Shown piece after piece: positions 15,977 through 25,569 of a DNA stretch of 64,000 nucleotides (position 1 is its first letter; the number at the start of each line of letters is the position of its first letter). The stretch covers positions 62,001 through 126,000 of the forward strand of contig JAMSKV010000011.1 of NCBI GenBank assembly GCA_024515975.1. The letters run 5' to 3'. Origin of the DNA: Endosaccharibacter trunci (GTDB lineage Bacteria; Pseudomonadota; Alphaproteobacteria; Acetobacterales; Acetobacteraceae). The position numbers and the translations under genes are program-made. The notes beneath the pieces are model-generated. The model searched no databases and was not told the origin of the DNA. It saw only the letters and a program-made list of their open reading frames with translations.

Positions 15977-17121
15977 GGCGGTCCTTGAACGGAAAGACCG
16001 GAAGCATCGCCCAGCATCGCTGCGGCCCGGTCGATATCGCTCGGGGAGGTAAAGCGTCCGACCGTCAGGCGCAAGCTTGTTGCGGCCTGCGCGGCGTCGA
16101 GCCCCATGGCGGTGAGCACATGGGACGGGGCGAGGTCGGCGCTGGAACAGGCCGACCCCGTGCTGACGCAGAGCTCCGGCGCACCGTCCATGAGCGCGCG
16201 CGCCATGTGGCCGGGGAAGCGCAGATTGAGGTTGCCGGCGATGCGGCGCGCCCGGCTGCCGTTCAGCGCCAGGCCGGGGAAGCGCGCCGCCAGAAGGTCG
16301 AACAGGCGATCGCGCAAGGCGCCGATGCGTGCGGCGTCGGCCTCGCGCTCGGCTTCAGCCAGGACCGACGCGATGCCGAACCCGACCAGAAGCGGCGTCG
16401 GCAATGTGCCGGAGCGCAAACCCCTTTCCTGCCCGCCGCCGGAAAACAGCGGCTGAAGGCGCACACGCGGACGCCTGCGGACGTAGAGCGCCCCCACGCC
16501 CTTGGGTCCATAGATCTTGTGCGCGCTGAGCGAGGCGAGATCGAGATCGAGTCCGCCGAGCGGAATGCGCCCGGCCGCCTGCGCCAGATCGCTGTGCAGC
16601 AGCGCACCCGCCGCGCGCACGATCGGCGCCAGCTCGGCGAGATCCTGGATCACCCCGGTTTCGTTGTTCACGCCCATGATGCTGACCAGCAGCGTCGGCA
16701 CCGCGAGCGCATCACGCAGGCTGGCCGGATCGAGCAGCCCGTCGGAGCCGACCGGCAGGATCACCGGCTCGAAGCCCAGCGGCCGGAGGTCGCGCACGGT
16801 CTGGAGCACGCAGGGATGCTCGGTGGCGACGGTGACGACGCGCCGTCGCGCATCGCCGGCCGCCAGCGCCTGGAGGGCCGAACCGCGAATGGCGAGATTG
16901 TTGCTCTCGGTGGCGCCGGAGGTAAACACGATCTCCCGAGCATCGGCGCCGAGCAGGGCGGCCACGTCGCTTCGAGCGCGTTCGGCCGCCCCGGCCGAGT
17001 CCCTGCCCATCCGGTGCTCGGTGCCGTGCGGATTGCCGAACCGCTCGGTGAACCAGGGCAGCATGGCCTCCATCACGCGCGGATCGCAGGGCGTGGTGGC
17101 TTGGTTGTCGAGATAGATCAT
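15964..17121 (-). CDS. Cysteine desulfurase (IscS/NifS class), second of tandem pair
   Basis: A 385-residue PLP enzyme that takes sulfur from cysteine. Seen: [18 protein letters not shown] at the start, [12 protein letters not shown], the PLP Lys in [35 protein letters not shown], and the persulfide Cys loop [10 protein letters not shown]. It starts 4 nt inside the end of the upstream desulfurase gene (ATGA overlap). It more closely resembles IscS than its neighbour and is followed by ferredoxin and mnmA, so it is the probable sulfur donor for MnmA. Confidence 0.94.
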   Translation of the reverse strand: MIYLDNQATTPCDPRVMEAMLPWFTERFGNPHGTEHRMGRDSAGAAERARSDVAALLGADAREIVFTSGATESNNLAIRGSALQALAAGDARRRVVTVATEHPCVLQTVRDLRPLGFEPVILPVGSDGLLDPASLRDALAVPTLLVSIMGVNNETGVIQDLAELAPIVRAAGALLHSDLAQAAGRIPLGGLDLDLASLSAHKIYGPKGVGALYVRRRPRVRLQPLFSGGGQERGLRSGTLPTPLLVGFGIASVLAEAEREADAARIGALRDRLFDLLAARFPGLALNGSRARRIAGNLNLRFPGHMARALMDGAPELCVSTGSACSSADLAPSHVLTAMGLDAAQAATSLRLTVGRFTSPSDIDRAAAMLGDASGLSVQGPPCLP

Positions 17122-18236
17122 GCGGAGAGGCGCGACGGCGTCGCGGCCATGCGCGCATAGGCGGCGATGAAGCGATCGGCATGCTCGGGGGTGGCGTTCC
17201 AGGGCAGGGACATGCGGATCGCCTGTTCCGCGCCGGTCCCGAAGCCCATCGCGGCCAGGACATGGCTGGCGGACACCTTGCCCGACGAGCAGGCGGCCCC
17301 GGCGGATACGGCGATGCCGGCGAGATCGAGCGCGATCAGCTGCGAGTCGGCGCGCCGGCCGGGCAGAACCAGCGCACTGGTGTTGGGCAGGCGCGGCGCC
17401 CCTGCCCCCGCCACCACCGCGCCCTGCGCGCGCGCGGCCGACTCGATGCGATCGCGCAGCACGGCCAGGTCGGCAAAGCGGGACAGCGTGGCGCAGGCGG
17501 CGTCCGCCGCGGCGGCAAAGCCGGCGATCGCCGGCAGGGACGGCGTGCCGCCGCGGCGGCCGCGCTCCTGCCCGCCGCCGGCGATCAGGGCGGAAAGATG
17601 GAAGCCCTGCGTCCCGCCCCGCAGCAGCAGCGCGCCGGCGCCCTTGGGGCCGCCAAGCTTGTGTCCGGACAGAGCCAGGCTATCCGCGCCGAGATCGGCC
17701 AGGGACACCGGGACGCGGCCCGCCGCCTGCACCGCATCCACGTGCAGGAGCGCGCCGCGATCGCGGCAAAGCCCGGCGAGTTCGGCGATCGGATGCAGCA
17801 CGCCGGTCTCGTTGTTGGCCAGCATCAGGCAGACCAGGGCCGGCTCGGCGCTGGCATCGAGCGCGTCCCGGAGCGTGCCGGGATCGATGGTGCCGTCCGG
17901 ACGCACCGGCAGGCGCGCGGCGCCGGGGGCGGCGGCGCGAACCGCGTCATGTTCCGTGGCGCCGATCAGCACGCGACGGCCGGCTCCCAGGGCCAGGATC
18001 GCCAGCGCATCGGCTTCCGTGCCGCCGGAGGTGAACACAAGCCCGGCGGGATCGGCGCCGAACGCGGCGGCGATGCGCTCGCGTGCCTCCTCCAGCAGGG
18101 CGCGGGCCTGGCGTCCGGCCCGATGAACCGAGGACGGGTTGCCATCGAGATCGAGCGCGGCGACCGCCGCCTCCCGCGCCTCGGGACGCAGGATTTCGCT
18201 CGCATTGGCGTCCAGATAGAGGGTGGGCAAGGACAT
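17118..18236 (-). CDS. Cysteine desulfurase (NifS class), first of tandem pair
   Basis: A 372-residue PLP enzyme: YLDANASEILRPEAREAA, TSGGTEADALAI, PLP Lys in LALSGHKLGGPKGAGAL, GGGQERGRRGGTPSLPAIAG, and Cys loop VSAGAACSSGKVSASHV. It is clearly a paralogue of the next gene (same length, same loops), but about as different from it as separate family members are, so this is an old duplication rather than a recent one. Both catalytic residues remain. Its distinct job is unknown; one possibility is Fe-S assembly versus tRNA thiolation. Confidence 0.92.
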   Translation of the reverse strand: MSLPTLYLDANASEILRPEAREAAVAALDLDGNPSSVHRAGRQARALLEEARERIAAAFGADPAGLVFTSGGTEADALAILALGAGRRVLIGATEHDAVRAAAPGAARLPVRPDGTIDPGTLRDALDASAEPALVCLMLANNETGVLHPIAELAGLCRDRGALLHVDAVQAAGRVPVSLADLGADSLALSGHKLGGPKGAGALLLRGGTQGFHLSALIAGGGQERGRRGGTPSLPAIAGFAAAADAACATLSRFADLAVLRDRIESAARAQGAVVAGAGAPRLPNTSALVLPGRRADSQLIALDLAGIAVSAGAACSSGKVSASHVLAAMGFGTGAEQAIRMSLPWNATPEHADRFIAAYARMAATPSRLSA

Positions 18237-18603
18237 GGCGGGCTTCCGCGATCAGTTAAACGGCGCGCCCATGCGCTATTCCGTTGTGTTTGCTCGGACA
18301 GGCCCGTTATAGAAGGGCAACGCTCAACGGGCCGGCAAGATATGCAGCGGGGTGCGGATTGCATCTCGGGACCGTATGCCGGACCGCGCAACCCCTCTCA
18401 TATCCATGGAGATCCGCGTCAGTTGCACCCGTGCCGCACGGGGCCTTTGAAACTCGGCGAACGATTCGCCATATCCGGCTCCGGATCCAGACCGGCGGCC
18501 ATTCAGTCGGGGCGACGTGGCGGGGCATCGCCGTCGCCGATCGCACATTAACTCCACTGCCGCCCATGCCATCGGGGGCAGTTTTCGGGAATTGCGGGAT
18601 ATC
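18237..18603. other. Long divergent leader with hairpin
   Basis: This 367-nt gap separates the divergent desulfurase operon and the hydrolase gene. It holds an inverted repeat GGCCCGTT (18301-18308) / AACGGGCC (18326-18333) with a 17-nt loop, and a plus-strand TTGTGT-N18-TATAGA that could be a promoter just before it. No protein-coding frame is convincing. A small RNA or long untranslated leader is possible but unproved. Confidence 0.3.
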
Positions 18604-19269
18604 ATGCCTGAGGTGATGTTCGCCGGTCCAGACGGCCGGCTCGAGGGACGCTATCATCATTCGAGCGAGAGCAATGCCCCGCTCGCCCTGATCCTGCATC
18701 CGCACCCGCTGCATGGCGGGACCATGAACAACCGCATCACCTATTCGATGTACCGGTCGTTCGAGAAGCTCGGCTTTTCGGTGATGCGCTTCAATTTCCG
18801 CGGCGTCGGCCGCTCCCAGGGCCGCTACGATGGCGGTATCGGCGAGATTGCCGACGCGGCGGCGGCGCTGGACTGGATGCAGATGGTCAATCCGAACTCG
18901 TCCGGCCTGTGGATCGCCGGCTATTCGTTCGGCGCGTTCGTGTCCATGCAGCTGCTGATGCGCCGTCCGGAGATTTCCGGCTGGATCAGCGTGGCGCCGC
19001 CGGCGAACTCGTACGATTTCGGCTTCCTCGCCCCCTGCCCGTGCGGCGGGCTGATGCTGCATGGCGACGCGGACGAGCTGGTGCCGGAGCCATCGGTGCG
19101 CAAGCTGGTGGACAAGCTGAACACCCAGAAGGGCGTCTCGATCGACTACCGGGTTTGTCCGGGCGCCGACCATGTGTTTGCCAGCCACGCCGACACCGTA
19201 TCGGCGGCGCTGGAGGACTATGTCGGCAAGATCATCGCCCGCAAGGCGCTGGCGCTGGCTGCCGACTGA
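18604..19269 (+). CDS. Small alpha/beta hydrolase
   Basis: About 221 residues. The fold signatures are ALILHPHPLHGGTMNN (oxyanion region), MRFNFRGVGRSQGRYDGGIG, the nucleophile elbow AGYSFGAFVSMQ (Ser), Asp in LHGDADELVPEPSV and the catalytic His in GADHVFA. Similar short hydrolases sit next to Fe-S or cysteine desulfurase operons in other alphaproteobacteria as far as I recall, which matches the divergent neighbour, but the substrate is unknown. ATG at 18604 is preceded by GCGGGA; longer in-frame starts upstream lack support. Confidence 0.88.
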   Translation: MPEVMFAGPDGRLEGRYHHSSESNAPLALILHPHPLHGGTMNNRITYSMYRSFEKLGFSVMRFNFRGVGRSQGRYDGGIGEIADAAAALDWMQMVNPNSSGLWIAGYSFGAFVSMQLLMRRPEISGWISVAPPANSYDFGFLAPCPCGGLMLHGDADELVPEPSVRKLVDKLNTQKGVSIDYRVCPGADHVFASHADTVSAALEDYVGKIIARKALALAAD

Positions 19270-19292
19270 GCCGGGCGACTGAGCCAGGCCGT

Positions 19293-19320
19293 CCCGGTTC
19301 GGCTTCGCGGCCGGACCGGG
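19293..19320. terminator. Terminator between convergent hydrolase and anmK
   Basis: CCCGGTTCGGC (19293-19303) pairs with GCCGGACCGGG (19310-19320), an 11-bp stem with one G-T pair and a short loop. Confidence 0.6.
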
Positions 19321-19321
19321 T

Positions 19322-20380
19322 TCAGCCGACCATCCGGCCGCCTGTTCGCGACCCCGTCACGCCTGTCGTGCCTGGAAACGACAAGGGCAGGCCAAGACGG
19401 ACGCGTTCCGCCAGAAACGCGAAGCATTGCGCTTCGAGCGCATCGCCATCCCAACCTACGGATTCCACGGACTCGACCGGTGCGCCGAGCCGGGACTCGA
19501 GCGCGCGCATGATGGCCGGATTGCGCCGTCCGCCGCCGCAGACCAGCCAGCGTGTCGGGACGGCAGGCAGGGACGTCGCGGCCACTGCGGCGGCGGTGAA
19601 GGCGGCGAGCGTGGCCGCACCATTCTCCGGCGACAGGACGGCGATGCGGTCGAGCGCGTCGTGAAACGCCTGACGATCCAGCGATTTCGGCGCCGGGCGC
19701 CGGAAGAACGGATGGGCCATCAGCGTGGCGAGGATGCGTTCGTCCACATGCCCGGCCAGAGCGAGCGCGCCGTCCCGGTCGCAGGGCACGCCGGTATGGC
19801 GCAGTGCCCAGTCGTCCAGCAGCGCGTTGCCGGGACCGGTGTCGCAGGCGAGCAGCGTGCCGTCCCCGCCGATGAAAGTGAGATTGCCGACGCCGCCGAG
19901 ATTGAGCACCGCCAGGGGACGAGGAAGCGCCGCGGCGAGGGCGGCATGGAACACCGGCACCAGAGGCGCGCCCTGCCCGCCCGCCGCGACATCGGCGGAG
20001 CGGAAATCGAACGCGACCGGGAGGCCGGTTTCACGCGACAGCAGCACCGCATCGCCGATCTGCCAGGTGCGGCCTTCTTCCGGCCGGTGCAGGATGGTCT
20101 GGCCGTGGAAGCCGATCAGTTCGGCCGGTTCGCCGAGCGCGCGCACCGCCTCGGCATGCACCAAGGTGAGGGCGCGCTCGAGTTGAAGCAGGCCGGGATC
20201 GTCCGGCAGCAGATCCGCGGCGCGGTCCAGCAGGTCGCGCAGATCGGCGCGGAGCCGGGGCGGATAGGGGATGGTGAGCGCGCGGCCGAACCCGCCCACG
20301 CGAACCCCGTCCGTTTCCAGCAGCGCAGCATCGACGCCATCGAGCGAGGTGCCGCTCATCAATCCGATCACACGGCGCAT
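19322..20380 (-). CDS. anmK: Anhydro-N-acetylmuramic acid kinase
   Basis: About 352 residues. AnmK phosphorylates and opens 1,6-anhydro-MurNAc during cell-wall recycling. Signatures: [20 protein letters not shown] at the N-terminus (phosphate-binding), [53 protein letters not shown], and [12 protein letters not shown], all typical. ATG at 20380 fits the family N-terminus; GGAGCGGGG lies upstream. Divergent from tyrS, a common arrangement in alphaproteobacteria. Confidence 0.96.
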   Translation of the reverse strand: MRRVIGLMSGTSLDGVDAALLETDGVRVGGFGRALTIPYPPRLRADLRDLLDRAADLLPDDPGLLQLERALTLVHAEAVRALGEPAELIGFHGQTILHRPEEGRTWQIGDAVLLSRETGLPVAFDFRSADVAAGGQGAPLVPVFHAALAAALPRPLAVLNLGGVGNLTFIGGDGTLLACDTGPGNALLDDWALRHTGVPCDRDGALALAGHVDERILATLMAHPFFRRPAPKSLDRQAFHDALDRIAVLSPENGAATLAAFTAAAVAATSLPAVPTRWLVCGGGRRNPAIMRALESRLGAPVESVESVGWDGDALEAQCFAFLAERVRLGLPLSFPGTTGVTGSRTGGRMVG

Positions 20381-20460
20381 TCCCACCCCGCTCCCGCCGA
20401 TTTTCAACCCGGTTTGGCTCCATGCTACAGCACGGGGGCCGCGCGAACAGGCGGCAGCAG

Positions 20461-21720
20461 ATGGTGGCCGAGATGACCAAGAGCGATTTCCTGACCGAAG
20501 CGCGCGCGCGCGGCTTCGTGTTCCAGTGCACGGACGAGGAGGCGCTGGACGGCGCGTTCCTGGCCGGTCGCGTGTCCGGCTATACGGGTTTCGATCTCAC
20601 CGCAGACTGTCTGCATGTGGGGTCCATGGTGCAGATCATGCTACTGCGGCTGATGCAGAAGCACGGCCATCGCCCGGTCCTGCTCCTCGGCGGCGGCACC
20701 ACCAAGATCGGCGATCCGTCCGGCAAGGAGGAAGCGCGCCAGATGCTGACGCCGGAACGGATCGCGGAGAATGGGCGCGGCATCCTGGGCGTGCTGCAAC
20801 GCTTCGTGCGTCTGGGCGAAGGCGAAACGGACGCGCTGATCGTGGACAATGCCGAATGGCTGGACCGTCTCGGCTATATCGAGCTGCTACGCGACGTTGG
20901 CCCGCATGTGTCGCTCAGCCGCATGCTCAGCTTCGACAGCGTGAAGCTGCGCCTGGAGCGCGAGCAAGGCTTGAGCTTTCTCGAATTCAACTACTCGATC
21001 CTGCAGAGCTACGATTTCCGTGAGCTCAATCGCCGCCACGGCATCGTGCTGCAGATGGGCGGCTCCGACCAATGGGGCAATATCGTTTCCGGCGTCGAAC
21101 TGGCGCGCCGGACGGATAGAACGCAGTTATTCGGCCTGACAACGCCACTGATCGCCACGGCATCGGGCGCCAAGATGGGCAAGAGCGCCAGCGGCGCGAT
21201 CTGGCTGTCGGCCGATCGCGTGTCTCCGTTCGACTACTGGCAGTTCTGGCGCAACACCGAGGACGCGGATGTGGGCCGCTTCCTGAAGCTGTTCACCGAT
21301 CTTCCGGTGGCGGAATGCGATCGTCTGGGCGCGCTGCAGGGTGCGGAGATCAACGAGGCCAAGAAGGTGCTGGCGACCGAGGCGACCGCGCTCTGCCATG
21401 GGCGGGACGTGGCCGAGCAGGTAGCGGAAACGGCGCGGCAGCAGTTCGAGGGCGGCGGTGCGGCGGCCGGCGCCCTGCCCGTGCATCTGGTGTCCGCGGA
21501 GGCGCTGTTGGAAGGCATTCCGCTGGTGCGCCTGATGGCGGAAGCCGGGCTGGTGGCGAGCAACGGCGAGGCACGCCGCCTGATCCGCGGCGGCGGGGCG
21601 CGTGTGAACGATGTGGTCGTGGCGGATGAGGCGCGTGTGGTGACGGCGTCGGAACTGGCGGAGGGTGGGGTGAAACTGTCAGCGGGGCGGAAGCAGCACG
21701 TGGTGGTGAGAACGGACTGA
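20461..21720 (+). CDS. tyrS: Tyrosyl-tRNA synthetase
   Basis: About 419 residues; class I synthetase charging tRNA-Tyr. The HIGH equivalent is CLHVGSM and the KMSKS equivalent [21 protein letters not shown] (tyrosine/ATP site) and the C-terminal S4-like RNA-binding domain ([20 protein letters not shown]) are present. Start codons at 20422, 20461 and 20473 are in frame; 20461 ([11 protein letters not shown]) gives the usual length, but 20473 is also reasonable and no strong ribosome site decides. Confidence 0.96.
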   Translation: MVAEMTKSDFLTEARARGFVFQCTDEEALDGAFLAGRVSGYTGFDLTADCLHVGSMVQIMLLRLMQKHGHRPVLLLGGGTTKIGDPSGKEEARQMLTPERIAENGRGILGVLQRFVRLGEGETDALIVDNAEWLDRLGYIELLRDVGPHVSLSRMLSFDSVKLRLEREQGLSFLEFNYSILQSYDFRELNRRHGIVLQMGGSDQWGNIVSGVELARRTDRTQLFGLTTPLIATASGAKMGKSASGAIWLSADRVSPFDYWQFWRNTEDADVGRFLKLFTDLPVAECDRLGALQGAEINEAKKVLATEATALCHGRDVAEQVAETARQQFEGGGAAAGALPVHLVSAEALLEGIPLVRLMAEAGLVASNGEARRLIRGGGARVNDVVVADEARVVTASELAEGGVKLSAGRKQHVVVRTD

Positions 21721-21852
21721 TTTCCCGATATCCCAGCCGGGCCAGCATCGGACTGCTGACTATGACATGGACCACCGGCGGTTGCCACGCTACCGTCAAC
21801 TCCGCATCGGGCCAGCACCACCAAGACTTCGCCTCACCATTGCGGAGGAACC

Positions 21853-22944
21853 ATGGCTGAAGCCTCTCTACAATTTGTTGCCGATGGCGTCATTACTCCT
21901 CTTACGACAATCCAGTTCGCCAGTGCCGAACGGAAGGGCAGTTTCAACGGCGGCGTTTACCTGTCGAACCGTTCGGTCTGTGCCCTAGGGCTTCAGAGGA
22001 AGGGCGGGTACGAGAATATCCCGGACCCGGCAGAGGGCTGGAACGAACAGCCATTGGCGGAAACCGGCAACGCTATATTCTGTGGCATGCTGCAGAACGA
22101 ACACTTCGGACATTTCATTTCCGAGAGCTTAAGTCGCATCTGGGCGGCAACGCATCTAGGCCGTAATTACGGATCACTTGCATTCTACCTTCGTCATATA
22201 AATTTGCCAATCGCCCCCTTTGTGGAGGACACTCTCCGTCTGATCGTGCCGCATCACCAAATGACGATCGTCCGCGTGCCAACCCGTTTCGAGGCCATTG
22301 CAGTACCAGAACAACTTACCTACGGGGATAGCGGTTTTGTCTACGGGCACCCGTTTCTACGATCGACGTTGGCGCCGCTGCGCGCCCTGCGCAGCAACGA
22401 TAAGACGCTCCTCAAGGTCTACGTTTCCAGGTCACGACTTGATGCAAGAGATGGGGGTATCATACACGAAAAGCGCCTGGACGACTATTTCCGAGCGGAG
22501 GGTTATAGCATTGTATACCCCGAGACATTGACGGTCAGACAGCAATTTGAACTTTACAACGACGCCCAGCACATTATCTTTTCCGAGGGGTCGGCCCTGC
22601 ACATGTATGCCCTGGTGGCGAGACCAACCCAGAATGTCTATGTGATCTGGCGACGCGAGCGGCATCCGCAGTTCAGCTGGCAGATTCAGAGTTTCGGCGG
22701 ACGTGCCCCTATGGGCGACGCCCATATACGGATGCTGTGGATCCCCGCTCAAGATCACGGCAACCCCGTGCATGCTCGTGCCCTGCTGGATTTTGGCAGG
22801 CTCCACGCCGAGTTGCTGCGTCTGGGCTTCATTGCTGGAGACAGGGCGTGGGACCAGCCGTCGGAGGCCTCCGTGGACGAAGAACTTGCCGAATTTGGGC
22901 GCATTTCTGGCTACCATTATATACCACAAGCTGTATCTCACTGA
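21853..22944 (+). CDS. Glycosyltransferase family 61 protein
   Basis: A 363-residue putative glycosyltransferase of the DUF563/GT61 type: early aromatic/His segment GMLQNEHFGHFISESLSRIW, then KVYVSRSRLDARDGG, QFELYNDAQHIIFSEGSALH and the C-terminal nucleotide-sugar end. ATG has a strong GGAGG four nt upstream. Base composition is visibly less GC-rich than tyrS just before it, suggesting the start of an acquired segment. It probably adds a sugar to an envelope glycan; donor and acceptor unknown. A distant GT61 relative is encoded at 27686-28846. Confidence 0.82.
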   Translation: MAEASLQFVADGVITPLTTIQFASAERKGSFNGGVYLSNRSVCALGLQRKGGYENIPDPAEGWNEQPLAETGNAIFCGMLQNEHFGHFISESLSRIWAATHLGRNYGSLAFYLRHINLPIAPFVEDTLRLIVPHHQMTIVRVPTRFEAIAVPEQLTYGDSGFVYGHPFLRSTLAPLRALRSNDKTLLKVYVSRSRLDARDGGIIHEKRLDDYFRAEGYSIVYPETLTVRQQFELYNDAQHIIFSEGSALHMYALVARPTQNVYVIWRRERHPQFSWQIQSFGGRAPMGDAHIRMLWIPAQDHGNPVHARALLDFGRLHAELLRLGFIAGDRAWDQPSEASVDEELAEFGRISGYHYIPQAVSH

Positions 22945-23047
22945 TCGAAACAGACGTTCCAGAGTATAACCCGCCCCCCACGATCTGGAGCTTGTGGTTT
23001 GAATGGAGACATCGGACATTACCGAGACGATTGATGATCAGGCCGAT

Positions 23048-24199
23048 ATGCACCTCTTTCCAGTTCTGTCTAAATTTTGTTTACTCATAGTCGTCTGTTT
23101 TGCTTGCGTTCCTGTATCATTGGCGTTGGGCCAACCTGCTTTTAACAAAACAGGTGATGCGCGATTTCGGAATCTAACAGCACAAGCTATTACATCTACG
23201 ACTACTGTGGACGGCATCTCTCTCGGAACGCTGAAGGGGTTGGCTGTTGGAGCCCTTCCGAGAAGCGGAGGGCAACTGACCGGCAGCATGACCGCCAATG
23301 TAAACCTCGGATCTACAGCAAGCACATTCGGCTTGGGGAGTTCGGTGATTGCGGACGGCTCCGGAATAAACGGTCCGAGATATGCCCAATTTGGCGGTTC
23401 GCTGACTGCCATAAAAAGGGGGTGGTCTGACCCTTCTGCAACGCAGGGCGTTGGCGAAGTGGACGGTCTATCCATCCTGGTCCGCCAGGGCGGTTTGGGG
23501 TCGGACGCTGGTGGCATTCTGCTCAATGTACAGAACACGGGCCTAGGCTTTCTTGCCATGTCCGAGATGGCGTCGACTTCGGTTGATGTAAATACCTCGC
23601 AGATCAAGGACGGCATTGATATACAGGAGGGCGTTATTGATGAATTAAATAACAACAAGATCGGGACCGTCTATAATATGATTTACGGCGTTGGCACGAA
23701 CGCCATATTGATTCAGAATGACCAAAACGCATCCTGGCAGAACGTCTTGCGCTATACTCAGGACGGCAACTTGAAATTACTGATCGACGGCAATGGCGTG
23801 ATCACTGCGACCGGTTTGGATATCTCCGCGGCCGAACTTCACTCCGGGTCGGAGATGCATAGCGGGATTAGCACATTCCAATCCCTGAGACTGGTATCGA
23901 CGCCGATTATCTCGTCAGACGGGACATACAGCCTAACCGCATCGAGTTGTGGTACCCTGGTCCGAGACCTCACGGCAGCACCTCATACGATCACCATACC
24001 ATCTGGCCTCCCGCCCGGCTGCCATATAGAGGTTGTTCAAGCCGGAGCAAACGGAACGATAACCTTCGCAAGCGGATCACTCACACTCGAGCAAGTAGGA
24101 TCGGGACAGTTATCACACACGACCAAAGGTCAATACGCTCACGTTACGATCATTGTCGACAGCACGACTTCGGTCCTCATTACGGGTGATCTGAACTGA
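23048..24199 (+). CDS. Secreted tail-fibre-like beta-structured protein
   Basis: About 383 residues. The ATG at 23048 opens a signal peptide (FCLLIVVCFACVPVSLALG); the frame also opens at 23003 but that start lacks the leader. The mature part has phage tail-fibre style phrases (LPRSGGQLTGSMTANVNLGS), repeated Gly/Thr/Ser beta segments, a middle portion with ILIQNDQNASWQNVLRYTQD, and a Cys pair near the end (ASSCGTLV, PPGCHIEV). No enzyme motif is seen. A signal peptide on a fibre-like protein outside a prophage points to a cell-surface or exported trimer. Its 3' end overlaps the convergent hydrolase-like gene by 20 nt. Function not assigned. Confidence 0.65.
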   Translation: MHLFPVLSKFCLLIVVCFACVPVSLALGQPAFNKTGDARFRNLTAQAITSTTTVDGISLGTLKGLAVGALPRSGGQLTGSMTANVNLGSTASTFGLGSSVIADGSGINGPRYAQFGGSLTAIKRGWSDPSATQGVGEVDGLSILVRQGGLGSDAGGILLNVQNTGLGFLAMSEMASTSVDVNTSQIKDGIDIQEGVIDELNNNKIGTVYNMIYGVGTNAILIQNDQNASWQNVLRYTQDGNLKLLIDGNGVITATGLDISAAELHSGSEMHSGISTFQSLRLVSTPIISSDGTYSLTASSCGTLVRDLTAAPHTITIPSGLPPGCHIEVVQAGANGTITFASGSLTLEQVGSGQLSHTTKGQYAHVTIIVDSTTSVLITGDLN

Positions 24200-25568
24200 C
24201 CGCAATCTCGATCGTGAACCGCTCCCATCCGCCAATCTCCGTTCGGTTTGCCGTAATCTGGCCTTCCCTTTCCGCAGATAAAAAAAGGTTTCTGGCCTCA
24301 AGGGCGAACCATTCGCCAGATGACGGGCTCATTTGGAACACCGGGACCGACGTGCTCTCGGTCGCAAAACCGATCCGGCCGTCGGGATGAGCGTGCAAAT
24401 AGACACGGCTCGGCCCAATATTTACAAAAAGCGCCAATCCTCTCCCCACTAGGTCAAAGTGGACTGGAAGCAATGTTCCGCCCTCCAGCGAGCCGCGGGC
24501 AGCATGTACGCAAAATCCTAGCACCAAGCTGAAATATATTACCGTCCGGTGCGTCGTTTTAATGGCGGGCATTGCGCCATTCGCGTGACAGACCAGCAGC
24601 GCGGCAACGATGGCTTGACTTGGCTCCGCAAAGTCTTCCTTTACTATTTCATAATAGTCTGCAGCACTGCTGGGATCTCCAGCCTTCAAATACTGCGAGA
24701 TTACCAATATGGCGTACTTAGCCCCCAGCCGACGATCAAGACGGCCCTCTCTTAATCTACTGCTGATGAGCCTGCCAGCGAACCGCGGCATCCGTCGCGT
24801 GCCTATATCGATAAGTTTCTCAAATCGAACATTATGATCTTTACGCGCGCTTCGCGAAAGTGCAATGAGCGATTGTTGGTCCGCCGCCATGGCCGCAGCG
24901 ATGATGTCGACCAGGGTTTTGGTACCGGCAAATACATGGGTAATATGGTGACCGACGAAAAAGACCCCGATGACCAAGAGGTTGGGTGCTGCTCTAGCAA
25001 TACGTTCCAGGTGAAAGCGATCGATCCGGTCGAACGGATCGGCCATTACTGTCACGGCTCCAGACACGTCCTCAGTTTTAATCCCCATTCCGCTCAGGCG
25101 CGGTTCGAAATAGGACGCCCAACCCGGATGATGGCCGTCGCATTCAGTCGGATCGATACTCCATTGGGGACACATCGCTATTATATGGGTCGCACCGAAG
25201 AGCTTTGAATACTTGATGGCGGCATAACCGCCCATCGATCCCCCGTATGTGATCCGCAGGCTGAAGTCCCTCAGGATGGGCGCGATGGTTGCGAATGCGG
25301 CGTGAATACTGGATACGGGATACCAGTTCGGGCGCTTGGCGACTATGCCAATGCAATTGATGCCAGCCTTGGCCGCGGGAATGTCTGCGGCAAAACGTAA
25401 GCCATTGGCAAGACCAACCAGGTCGCCAAACGTGATCAGGAGATAATTGCTTGATCCGGCACGCCAGATGACCCGAATATCCAAATCGTCGTAGAGTAAA
25501 GTCGGTTCTTCGATAAATCCTGGGATGGGCGTCTCCGCAGCGCCGTTCGACGGTAGCACCCCGCCCAT
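24180..25568 (-). CDS. Alpha/beta-hydrolase-like protein with TPR-like and C-terminal beta domains
   Basis: About 462 residues, unassigned. The first half looks like an alpha/beta hydrolase: RITYGGSMGGYAAIKYSKLF is a GxSxGG nucleophile elbow, DPFDRIDRFHLERI and FFVGHHITHVFAG contain candidate Asp and His. The middle (about 290-345) is alpha-helical and TPR-like (YAILVISQYLKAGDPSSAAD). The last ~100 residues are beta-rich (LFVNIGPSRVYLHAHPDGRI), a lectin- or CBM-like shape. ATG 25568 leaves a 1-nt gap to the glycosyltransferase upstream. It shares the SMGGYAAIK block with the gene at 26554-27615, so the two are paralogous. Confidence 0.7.
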   Translation of the reverse strand: MGGVLPSNGAAETPIPGFIEEPTLLYDDLDIRVIWRAGSSNYLLITFGDLVGLANGLRFAADIPAAKAGINCIGIVAKRPNWYPVSSIHAAFATIAPILRDFSLRITYGGSMGGYAAIKYSKLFGATHIIAMCPQWSIDPTECDGHHPGWASYFEPRLSGMGIKTEDVSGAVTVMADPFDRIDRFHLERIARAAPNLLVIGVFFVGHHITHVFAGTKTLVDIIAAAMAADQQSLIALSRSARKDHNVRFEKLIDIGTRRMPRFAGRLISSRLREGRLDRRLGAKYAILVISQYLKAGDPSSAADYYEIVKEDFAEPSQAIVAALLVCHANGAMPAIKTTHRTVIYFSLVLGFCVHAARGSLEGGTLLPVHFDLVGRGLALFVNIGPSRVYLHAHPDGRIGFATESTSVPVFQMSPSSGEWFALEARNLFLSAEREGQITANRTEIGGWERFTIEIAVSSDHP

Positions 25569-25569
25569 T

